A stretch of DNA of 39,485 nt, taken from the NCBI GenBank assembly GCA_944331805.1, contig CALVIS010000005.1:1-39485 (forward strand), given 5' to 3'. This DNA comes from an uncultured Bacilli bacterium (lineage in GTDB: Bacteria > Bacillota_I > Bacilli_A > RF39 > UBA660). This document shows, piece by piece, positions 16,934-23,297 of this stretch. Both the position numbers and the translations under genes were made by a program. Each line of letters opens with the position of its first letter. Position 1 is the stretch's first letter. Below the pieces are notes generated by a model. The model searched no databases. It saw only the letters and a list, made by a program, of their open reading frames with translations, and was not told where the DNA came from.

Positions 16934-17560
16934 TCAAATTATCTCTTGATCATCTTTAATTATTTGCATTTCATTATTTAATTTTAACATCTTTTGGTCT
17001 AGGGCATGAATATCTTCTGCACACTTATGCATACCTTCTTTGATTTCTTCTGGTATTTCTCCTTTAAATTTATAAGTTATTTTATGATCTAGACTAGCCC
17101 AAAAGTCCATGGCAACGGTTCTAATCTGTATTTCTGCTTCTACCAAAGTAACTCCATCTATTAAGTAAACTGGTACATAAACTAATAAATGATAACTATA
17201 GTAACCTGTATCTTTAGGATTACTTATATAGTCTTTTTTATCACGAATTTTAATTTGATCACTATCTTCTATTATTTTAACTATTTCATATACATCCGAT
17301 AAAAATGAACAAACTATTCTAAGTCCAACCATATCATGAACATGTTCTTCTATATTTTTTGCTGTTATTTCATAGCCTCTAGAAATTAATTTTTTTGTAG
17401 CACTATCATAACTTTTAATACGAGATTTTATATGTTCTACAGGATTATAATTATTTTTATGTTCATAATCCTGCAATAAAATACTAATTTGTGTTTCTAA
17501 AGTTTTTAGGGCTGCTGTATATTTTAAGATTAACCCTTCTAATTCTTTATCTTCTTCCAT
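16934..17560 (-). CDS. relQ: Small alarmone synthetase, GTP pyrophosphokinase (RelQ/YjbM type)
   Basis: The protein consists of the RelA/SpoT synthetase domain only, about 208 residues, without the HD hydrolase or regulatory domains. It transfers pyrophosphate from ATP to GDP or GTP to make (p)ppGpp. Motifs seen are RIKSYDSATKKL (substrate loop), HDMVGLRIVC (catalytic Asp), DYISNPKDTGYYSYHLLV (G-loop with stacking Tyr) and EAEIQIRTVAMDFWASLDHK. The ATG at 17560 is preferred over 17581 because AAGGAG sits four bases upstream of it. The C-terminal helical tail fits RelQ more than RelP. It follows divIVA, with a hairpin between. Confidence 0.92.
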   Translation of the reverse strand: MEEDKELEGLILKYTAALKTLETQISILLQDYEHKNNYNPVEHIKSRIKSYDSATKKLISRGYEITAKNIEEHVHDMVGLRIVCSFLSDVYEIVKIIEDSDQIKIRDKKDYISNPKDTGYYSYHLLVYVPVYLIDGVTLVEAEIQIRTVAMDFWASLDHKITYKFKGEIPEEIKEGMHKCAEDIHALDQKMLKLNNEMQIIKDDQEII

Positions 17561-17585
17561 AAATCTCCTTTCTATAGACATAAAA

Positions 17586-17612
17586 CTAGACTTAATTTTC
17601 TTCTAAGTCTAG
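17586..17612 (-). terminator. Hairpin between divIVA and relQ, possible partial terminator
   Basis: Minus-strand arms CTAGACTTA (17612-17604) and TAAGTCTAG (17594-17586) pair perfectly over 9 bp with a 9-nt loop, followed by only four T. It contains the divIVA stop codon. It may reduce read-through into relQ or stabilise the upstream message. Confidence 0.5.
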
Positions 17613-18029
17613 TGTTTCTATTTCTTCTACTACAGCCATTTGTTGTTCTACAATAATTTTTAATTTGCGTTTAAATATCTTTATATTTTTCTCTAATGTA
17701 TCCGCTTCTTGTTCTATCTTTCTAGCTTTTAATAATGACTCTCCCACTATCCTTGAAGCATTATGTTTCGCATCACTAACTATAATATCAGCTTCTTCTC
17801 TTGCTAGTCTCTTAACATTATCAGCAGTCTTTTCAGCATTAATTAAAGATTGTTTTAAAGTGTTCTCTAAATCCTCATAGTGACTTAGTTTATCTTTAAG
17901 GTCTCTTATTTCTTTTTTCTGGTCTTTACACTTTTTTATTATACCTTCTGTCTCTTTAATTACATCTGTTACAAATTTATTAACTTCTGCACGATTATAA
18001 CCATTCGCTTCATAGTTAAATTTGTCCAT
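17592..18029 (-). CDS. divIVA: DivIVA domain cell-division/polarity protein
   Basis: The N-terminal membrane- and curvature-binding segment is recognisable (MDKFNYEANGYNRAEVNKFV), followed by a nearly continuous coiled coil (about residues 25-135) and an acidic tail. DivIVA-family proteins gather at septa and poles and recruit division or wall-synthesis partners. The protein is short for DivIVA (145 residues) and lacks the long C-terminal half of the Bacillus protein, closer to GpsB/short DivIVA forms. It lies directly downstream of sepF, the usual ylm-type division neighbourhood, but the ylmE/ylmG/ylmH genes are missing here. The start at 18029 fits the family better than 18038. Confidence 0.85.
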   Translation of the reverse strand: MDKFNYEANGYNRAEVNKFVTDVIKETEGIIKKCKDQKKEIRDLKDKLSHYEDLENTLKQSLINAEKTADNVKRLAREEADIIVSDAKHNASRIVGESLLKARKIEQEADTLEKNIKIFKRKLKIIVEQQMAVVEEIETLDLEEN

Positions 18030-18056
18030 TAATATCACATCCCTTAGTACGGGTAA

Positions 18057-18485
18057 TTACCAATCAAATTCGTCGTCTTCTTGCTTTTTAGATTTTCTAG
18101 GAGCTTTAGGTGGAGCATCATCACTAATTTCTCCTTCTACATTAACATTATTCGGAGTACATAAAAATATTCCTCCACCTAACTTTTGTAAGTCTCCTCC
18201 TATAGCATATAAAGTACCACTTAAAAAGTCTACTATTCTTTTCGCTTGATCTGGTGTTACACGTTTTAAATTAACAACAACAGCATTTCTTTCTTTTAAG
18301 TAATCTGCTATTTGTTGACTTTCAGAATAAGCACGTGGTTCTAATAACATCATTTTACTACCAGCTACACCATTATCGTCCATATATTCTTCTTTACTCA
18401 CTTTATAATACTCCTCCTCTTTAATCTCTTCTTCAAAATCTTCAGAATCACTACCTATTAATTTTTTTAATTTATCTAAAGCCAT
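18057..18485 (-). CDS. sepF: Cell division protein SepF
   Basis: SepF anchors FtsZ to the membrane and organises filaments into rings. The short amphipathic N-terminus ([11 protein letters not shown]) is followed by an acidic linker and the SepF core at about residues 45-125: [20 protein letters not shown], then [29 protein letters not shown] and IFLCTPNNV. The length (142 residues) is standard. A good ribosome site (AGGAGG) lies upstream, and a possible -10 TATAAT stands near 18508-18513. It is followed by divIVA 27 bp later. Confidence 0.95.
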   Translation of the reverse strand: MALDKLKKLIGSDSEDFEEEIKEEEYYKVSKEEYMDDNGVAGSKMMLLEPRAYSESQQIADYLKERNAVVVNLKRVTPDQAKRIVDFLSGTLYAIGGDLQKLGGGIFLCTPNNVNVEGEISDDAPPKAPRKSKKQEDDEFDW

Positions 18486-18545
18486 ATCTTATCCTCCTAT
18501 TAACTATATATTATACTATCATATTTTTTTGAATTAGAAAAGTGT

Positions 18546-20315
18546 TTAATTAGTTTTATACCAAATATTTTTAATATCAACGTTATTAGACAAAGGTTCA
18601 GGGTCTGCTTTTTGAAATTGCATATTAATTGGGACTTTGAAAGCACTACCAAAGGCAATAGCATTACCTGGTTTTAGACTTTTTAATTGATTTGCAACTT
18701 CCATAGTTATTGATGGTACCATATCTTTGATATAGGTCAAGTCTTTTGGATGCAAGGTTCTTAGAATAACGAAGTTTGAACACTGGGATATGGCAGTATC
18801 AGAAAGTTCACTAGGTCTTTGGGTAATTAATCCTAATAAAACTCCATATTTACGTCCTTCTTTAGTGATACGATCAAAGATATTATAACCAAGTATTTCC
18901 GTATCAGTATCTTTTTGAACGTATCTATGAGCTTCTTCTATTATTATATGATATGGAACACTACCACGATTTTCATTAGTAACTGCAGTATCAAAGATTA
19001 ATTTTGATATTATTTTAGTTATAACTTTGGCAAGTCTATCTTCTATATAACTTATATTAAAGTTTACTATTTGACAACGTTCTCCATTCATATTAGTAAA
19101 CAGTCTATCTAAATATGTATCTTTAGAAATATAAGAAGTTGAATCAAAGAATACATGATTAGGGCTATTAGCAAGGGTATGTAATCTAACACTTAAAACA
19201 TTAGCATAGTCATAGACTTTATCACTCTTTAGTATTCCTTCACTGATAAGGGCAAAGTCCATTGCTGTTTCTAAGTCTTTTAGAGTGTAGGCAATAAACT
19301 TCTCTGGTCTATCTTCTAAGTTAAAGTCATCCATGATGAATTGTTTAACAAAGTTAACTACTAACTCCATTTCCATTAATTTACCAGTTTTATCTATATA
19401 TAAACATTGTTTAAAGGTTCTAACATAACCAGGTTGAACTATTTTAGCATCAAGGCTTAAGTCTTTAGTATTAAATTTAGTTAAGACTGCTATTACTTGG
19501 TCTCTTATCTTAGTAGACTGATGGCCACTTAATAAGATATCAAGGACTGCTCTTGCAATTATATCATTTTTATATTTAATAACATCAGGGTCATCTCCTG
19601 TTAGGATATTAACAAGTGATAAAGCTTTTTCAATTATTGGTATTTGATTAGGTGTTGTAACGTCAAGAAGTAAAGCTAAATCATCTACTCCTAGTAACCA
19701 TAAAGGAATATTTAAAACTTCACTATTTGGGTTATCAGGATTAGTTGTATAAGTTTTATAATGCATATTAGGATTTACTTTATCAATATTACCTAAAGCT
19801 CTTGTATATTCACCATAGGCATCAAACATTATGACGTGAGCACCAACAGGACTTTTTTTAGGGTCGGCAAAAACATTTTGTAAGATACGACTAACAGAAA
19901 ATGATTTACCTGCACCAGAGTTACCTAATATGGCAAAATGATTACTGAAGAAACCATTTATATCTACATTAATTTTATAATTTTGATAAATATTAGAATA
20001 ACCGAAAGTAACTTCTTTATCAGTTGGTTCCATTGGTCCTAATATTAAAGCAAGTTCATCCATTGTTACTATTCTAGTAGTAGATTTAAATGAGGGTTTA
20101 GCACTAATACCAGGTAAAAATCTATTATCTTTTATTTCTCCTACGATATTTATTTTTAAAGTTGTTTTAGTACTATTAACAATCTCTCCTACTATTTTTG
20201 TGCCATTATCTTCAAAGATAACATGTAAATTCAATAAATTAGCTTGCTTAGTTATATCTATAGTTAAATCTAGAATAACATTATTATCTACTATTTCTCT
20301 AATTGTACCTAACAC
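18546..20315 (-). CDS. HerA-like ATP-binding protein (DUF87 family)
   Basis: An N-terminal HAS-barrel-like beta domain (about residues 1-105) leads into a RecA/FtsK-type hexameric motor domain: Walker A GNSGAGKS at 131-138, Walker B IIIEEAH near 475 and a downstream arginine segment LGLITQRPSELSDTAISQ. In archaea HerA works with the nuclease NurA in DNA end processing; bacterial homologues occur in housekeeping and defence contexts. No NurA, SIR2 or other nuclease partner is next to it, so I do not call it a defence gene. The length (589 residues) is normal. It has its own promoter (20341-20369). Confidence 0.87.
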   Translation of the reverse strand: MLGTIREIVDNNVILDLTIDITKQANLLNLHVIFEDNGTKIVGEIVNSTKTTLKINIVGEIKDNRFLPGISAKPSFKSTTRIVTMDELALILGPMEPTDKEVTFGYSNIYQNYKINVDINGFFSNHFAILGNSGAGKSFSVSRILQNVFADPKKSPVGAHVIMFDAYGEYTRALGNIDKVNPNMHYKTYTTNPDNPNSEVLNIPLWLLGVDDLALLLDVTTPNQIPIIEKALSLVNILTGDDPDVIKYKNDIIARAVLDILLSGHQSTKIRDQVIAVLTKFNTKDLSLDAKIVQPGYVRTFKQCLYIDKTGKLMEMELVVNFVKQFIMDDFNLEDRPEKFIAYTLKDLETAMDFALISEGILKSDKVYDYANVLSVRLHTLANSPNHVFFDSTSYISKDTYLDRLFTNMNGERCQIVNFNISYIEDRLAKVITKIISKLIFDTAVTNENRGSVPYHIIIEEAHRYVQKDTDTEILGYNIFDRITKEGRKYGVLLGLITQRPSELSDTAISQCSNFVILRTLHPKDLTYIKDMVPSITMEVANQLKSLKPGNAIAFGSAFKVPINMQFQKADPEPLSNNVDIKNIWYKTN

Positions 20316-20340
20316 GTTAACACCTTCTTATTCTATAGAA

Positions 20341-20369
20341 ATTATACTATAAATTTTTATTATGAACAA
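20341..20369 (-). promoter_or_regulatory. Promoter of the HerA-like gene
   Basis: Minus strand TTGTTC (20369-20364), 17-bp spacer, TATAAT (20346-20341). The start would be near 20334, leaving a short leader with the ribosome site AAGGTG. Confidence 0.65.
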
Positions 20370-20378
20370 GTGTCTTTT

Positions 20379-20498
20379 AAAAGAAAAAGACACCTAACTT
20401 CTTCCTAGAAGTATAGTGTCGACACACTTAGTGGAGATAACATCTAACAGGCAAGATTAGAATATATCTCTTTTTTATTTTATACAAATTTCTTTGAC
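20379..20498 (-). ncRNA. Candidate small structured RNA of about 120 nt
   Basis: A strong promoter (20505-20533) predicts a start near 20498. The predicted RNA first folds GAGATA...TATCTC (20470-20465 with 20439-20434) around an inner TCTAA/TTAGA helix. It then forms a typical terminator: GACAC, an inner ACTTCT/AGAAGT hairpin with an AGGA loop, GTGTC, and TTTTTCTTTT (ending about 20379). No ORF of note is present. The terminator's GTGTC arm could alternatively pair with a downstream GACAC (20375-20371), an arrangement seen in attenuators, so it might be a leader for the HerA-like gene. It does not match any riboswitch or 6S/SRP core I can recall. Confidence 0.5.
20434..20476 (+). terminator. 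Plus-strand intrinsic terminator inside the RNA locus
   Basis: Read on the plus strand, GAGATA (20434-20439) and TATCTC (20465-20470), with inner TCTAA/TTAGA, are followed immediately by TTTTTT. No plus-strand gene precedes it, so it would serve an antisense transcript, or simply reflect the symmetry of the opposite-strand helix. Confidence 0.4.
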
Positions 20499-20504
20499 AT
20501 ATTC

Positions 20505-20533
20505 ATAATATCACATTTTATGATACTTATCAA
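20505..20533 (-). promoter_or_regulatory. Promoter of the candidate small RNA
   Basis: Minus strand TTGATA (20533-20528), 17-bp spacer, TATTAT (20510-20505) with an extended TG. It is one of the best promoter matches in the window and has no ORF directly behind it. Confidence 0.65.
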
Positions 20534-20658
20534 AGATATTAATAATGCTATCCTATAGAAAATAATTATATAATTATGCTACTAATTTTTCTTTTCTTCT
20601 CTCTTTATATTTCTTTGAAATTTTTTGCTAAAGCTTCTGTAAACCATATAAATTATTC

Positions 20659-20865
20659 TTATAATACTGTCCTAAGTTTTAAATCTTTTTCTGATAGTCC
20701 TAGACTTTTTAATATTGAATTGTCATACTTTTTATTTGTCTCATTTCTTTTGTTAAAATTGTTGACTTTTATATTTTTCAAGCTCTTTCTGTATTCTTTG
20801 AGAGTAAGTCCTAACATAGATGCACAATCTTTTTCTTCTTCAATAAATTGTTTTTTATCTAACAT
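20659..20865 (-). CDS. Small charged protein of unknown function (68 residues)
   Basis: The protein begins MLDKKQFIEEEKDCASMLGL and continues with TLKEYRKSLKNIKV, a helical, Lys/Glu-rich sequence with a single Cys. I recall similar short proteins annotated as hypothetical in Firmicutes, without known function. A clear ribosome site (AAAGGAGTGAG) stands upstream, which is why I prefer it over the larger overlapping frame on the plus strand. It lies 57 bp downstream of tRNA-Arg with no convincing terminator between, so it may be transcribed from the tRNA promoter. Confidence 0.65.
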   Translation of the reverse strand: MLDKKQFIEEEKDCASMLGLTLKEYRKSLKNIKVNNFNKRNETNKKYDNSILKSLGLSEKDLKLRTVL

Positions 20866-20922
20866 AAAAACTCACTCCTTTCTTTATTTAAAATGATTTA
20901 AATCAATGGAATTTACATTAAA

Positions 20923-20997
20923 TGGCGTCCCCAGAGGGAATCGAACCTTCATCTAAGCCTTAGGAGGGCCTTGTTCTATCCGTTGAACTATGGGGAC
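20923..20997 (-). tRNA. tRNA-Arg(CCU), CCA encoded
   Basis: The cloverleaf is clear: acceptor GTCCCCA/TGGGGAC, D-stem GTTC/GAAC, anticodon stem AGGCC/GGCTT around the loop CTCCTAA, so the anticodon is CCU, reading AGG. The T-loop is TTCGATT, discriminator G73, and CCA is encoded. One T-stem pair (51-63) is an A-C mismatch. AGG is a rare codon in such AT-rich genomes. Confidence 0.95.
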
Positions 20998-21016
20998 AAA
21001 TTAAAAAGACAACTAT

Positions 21017-21045
21017 ATTTTAGCATATCTTTTTATATTTGTTAA
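21017..21045 (-). promoter_or_regulatory. Promoter of tRNA-Arg
   Basis: Minus strand TTAACA (21045-21040), 17-bp spacer, TAAAAT (21022-21017) with an extended TG. The -35 overlaps the end of the upstream gene. Confidence 0.65.
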
Positions 21046-21530
21046 GTCATAGTAGGATTTAAAATTATATTTAAATTACCACTAATATCTTCACTATCAT
21101 CAGTCCACATAGTAATAGTATAAGTCTTAGTCTCATTATTACCTAAGTTATTTTCTAGAATATAGCCATCAAGTGATAAGTTTCTTATATCAGTTTGATA
21201 TCCTTCATTATCAGTTAAAATGTAATTAATATAGTTATTTTTATCATTAGTTATGTTATTAAAGTTAATAATAAAGCTTATCTCTTTATCACTATCATTA
21301 GAAACAGTTAAGTCTTTAGTAACTTTATTAGAAGAGATATCTATATAATCAAAACCTGTATAAGCGATATCTTTATTAAATTCAATATTGTTTGCCATTA
21401 AAGACTCTCTTATTCTAACTTTATGTTGATATGGTCCAAACCAAAACCAAGTAAGTAATGAGATAACTACTACTACGAAAACTATATCTATAATATATTT
21501 TCTAATTAATAAATCTCTTGTATTAGTCAT
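21042..21530 (-). CDS. Membrane-anchored extracellular protein of unknown function
   Basis: A single membrane helix at about residues 11-31 (IIDIVFVVVVISLLTWFWF) is followed by an extracellular beta-rich domain of about 125 residues, full of Asn, Asp and Thr. The pattern (VTKDLTVSNDSDKEISFIIN; NNETKTYTITMWT) reads like an immunoglobulin- or TasA-like sandwich. I cannot name the family. Similar short anchored proteins often accompany surface proteins such as the one at 23298. The ribosome site is AAAGGGGG. Confidence 0.7.
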   Translation of the reverse strand: MTNTRDLLIRKYIIDIVFVVVVISLLTWFWFGPYQHKVRIRESLMANNIEFNKDIAYTGFDYIDISSNKVTKDLTVSNDSDKEISFIINFNNITNDKNNYINYILTDNEGYQTDIRNLSLDGYILENNLGNNETKTYTITMWTDDSEDISGNLNIILNPTMT

Positions 21531-21577
21531 AATAGAACCCCCTTTAATTAAGGCATATTATAGCATATTTTCTCCAA

Positions 21578-22888
21578 TTAGACAAGACTATCTATAATCT
21601 TATCTAACTCCTCTTGTTCTTCTTCATTAGTATTATCAGTATCTAATTCTTTACCAAACCAATCAGGTAATATCTCTTCTTTAGATAGTTTTTTAGATAC
21701 AGTTTTACTTTTAGTTGTATTAGTAGCAACTTTCTTCATCTTCTTATATTCTTTTTCGGTTAGTCTCATCGCTTCTTCAACTGTTTCAATATTAAGACGT
21801 TTCCACTGTCCTGCAATTGTTTCTAAGTAGTTACGATTTAACTTCTGATTATTTATCTTCAAAGCATAAGAAATAAGAACATTAACTACTCCGGCACTGA
21901 GCTTTTGGTCTATCATCAAATCTTCTATTAAGTTTAAATCTCTTTTAGTAGGTTCTGCCCCTTTCATTTTACTTTTTAAATAGTCATAAGGACTAGTATT
22001 TTCAAAAGTATAAGCCATTTTAGCCCATTTAGAAGTATCACCTTCTGGTTTCTTTAAATAGTCTGGTTGTGTTTGATAAACAAGAGTTGGAAGATTTCCT
22101 ACGTTTTCAAAAGAATAGTAGTTACGACAATTCTTTCTTAAAAGTGTTTTATCTATTAGACCTTTCTCATTTAAAGAAGTCCTAACAAGGCCACTCATTC
22201 TTTCTGTATCAATATTATAGACTAAAGCAAGATTATTAATTAGTTTTTTAGTCTCTTTATCAAAGCATCTATTACTAACAAGGCCACTAGGAATTGATGA
22301 TATTAAAAGATTAAAGTCTATCATATCATCTAAGACTATAGATGACGTTTCTTTTTTTTCTATATCTTCTATTACTTCAAATGGTTTTAGGTTACTACTT
22401 TTAAATACTTCATTAAATTTATGAGAGATATCTTCATAATCAGTTAATCTGACTCTTGGTACTTTAAACATCTCTAAGCGTTTATCATATTCTTTTTTAC
22501 CAATATTATTGTATAGGACGATATTTAATATGGGATGATTAAAAAACTCATTAGCACTTATCGGAGAATATAAAAGATAAACATAGTTATTGACACTTCC
22601 CTTTTTTAAATAAGTTTTTAAAAGTCCAACTGCCTCTAACTTTTCTCTTGCTATCATAATATCTTCAAGTCTAAGTTGCATTATACTCATTAAATGATGA
22701 TGATTTAAATCATCGCTAAGACGATTAAACTCATCTAAGTCATCTATTAAAGTAAAGTAAAGACTAACAGCAGTATAACCTATTATAGGTTGATAAAGCA
22801 TAGTTAAAAGACGTCTATCTTCTTCATGAAGGACTGTTTTATTAACTACTATATATTTATCTGCTGGTAATAAGGTAATATTCTTCAT
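21578..22888 (-). CDS. dnaB: Replication initiation / helicase-loading protein DnaB (Bacillus type, DnaD-like)
   Basis: This is the primosome protein of low-GC Gram-positives, not the replicative helicase. The N-terminal winged-helix DDBH1 region is seen at about residues 15-110 (LTMLYQPIIGYTAVSLYFTL). The C-terminal DnaD/DDBH2 region ends in NRNYLETIAGQWKRLNIET, carrying the YxxxIxxxW motif family members use to bind DNA. Together with DnaD and DnaI it loads helicase at the origin. The ATG at 22888 has AGGAAG at good spacing; the longer frame begins at GTG. dnaI, normally the next gene, is not found downstream here. Confidence 0.85.
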   Translation of the reverse strand: MKNITLLPADKYIVVNKTVLHEEDRRLLTMLYQPIIGYTAVSLYFTLIDDLDEFNRLSDDLNHHHLMSIMQLRLEDIMIAREKLEAVGLLKTYLKKGSVNNYVYLLYSPISANEFFNHPILNIVLYNNIGKKEYDKRLEMFKVPRVRLTDYEDISHKFNEVFKSSNLKPFEVIEDIEKKETSSIVLDDMIDFNLLISSIPSGLVSNRCFDKETKKLINNLALVYNIDTERMSGLVRTSLNEKGLIDKTLLRKNCRNYYSFENVGNLPTLVYQTQPDYLKKPEGDTSKWAKMAYTFENTSPYDYLKSKMKGAEPTKRDLNLIEDLMIDQKLSAGVVNVLISYALKINNQKLNRNYLETIAGQWKRLNIETVEEAMRLTEKEYKKMKKVATNTTKSKTVSKKLSKEEILPDWFGKELDTDNTNEEEQEELDKIIDSLV

Positions 22889-22925
22889 CGTCTTCACTTC
22901 CTAAGAATTAGTATAGAGGAAAATT

Positions 22926-22955
22926 AAAAAAAAGACTAGAACTTTTTCTAATCTT
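22926..22955 (-). terminator. Terminator of the HTH gene
   Basis: Minus-strand arms AAGATTAGAA (22955-22946) and TTCTAGTCTT (22941-22932), one G-U pair, 4-nt loop, then a T run. It overlaps the end of the HTH gene. Confidence 0.75.
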
Positions 22956-23205
22956 TTTTACTTTTCTTTTTCTTATCAATTGGTACTATCTTAACAGTAT
23001 AACCAACTGGTTCTAATATTTTGATAAGTGTATTAATTTGTGGTGATGTTATTAAATTTTCAATTCTTGTAATAGTTAATCTAATAACTCCAGATTGATT
23101 AGCCATAGCTTCTTGAGTTAAGTGATTATCCTTTCTTAATTTAATAAAATCTTGTACAAAATCATACTCTAATTCTTTTAACTTATCTTCTTTATTTTTG
23201 TCCAT
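22948..23205 (-). CDS. XRE-family helix-turn-helix protein
   Basis: An 85-residue protein: a charged N-terminal helix, then an HTH_3-type domain (DNHLTQEAMANQSGVIRLTI, followed by TRIENLITSPQINTLIKIL), and a short basic tail. The ATG at 23205 follows AGGAGGGAG, so the upstream extension to 23253 is discarded. The fold and size match HigA-type antitoxins and small repressors, but no toxin gene is beside it. It is a solitary transcription unit bounded by terminators. Confidence 0.85.
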   Translation of the reverse strand: MDKNKEDKLKELEYDFVQDFIKLRKDNHLTQEAMANQSGVIRLTITRIENLITSPQINTLIKILEPVGYTVKIVPIDKKKKSKKD

Positions 23206-23265
23206 AAGTCTCCCTCCTGCTAATAATGTAACACAGGGTATACTATTAATCAATAGTTTTTTGAA

Positions 23266-23291
23266 AAAAATTACGAATTTTCGTAATTTTT
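23266..23291 (-). terminator. Terminator of the large surface protein gene
   Basis: A 26-bp perfect palindrome with arms AAAAATTACGAA and TTCGTAATTTTT; on the minus strand it runs into a T tract. It starts 7 bases after the stop of the DUF6273-like gene. The inner 16 bases equal those of the NUDIX terminator at 3381-3396. Confidence 0.75.
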
Positions 23292-23297
23292 GTTGTT

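Noticed and set aside
18546-20315. HerA-based antiphage system
   Set aside because: No nuclease, SIR2 or DUF4297 partner sits beside the HerA-like ATPase; its neighbours are cell-division genes and a tRNA.
20576-20896. Plus-strand 106-residue open frame
   Set aside because: No ribosome site and low-complexity Phe/Leu/Ser translation; the opposite strand carries a small gene with a strong ribosome site.
22948-23205. Type II toxin-antitoxin (HigA-like antitoxin)
   Set aside because: The HTH protein has no adjacent toxin gene and is bounded by terminators on both sides.
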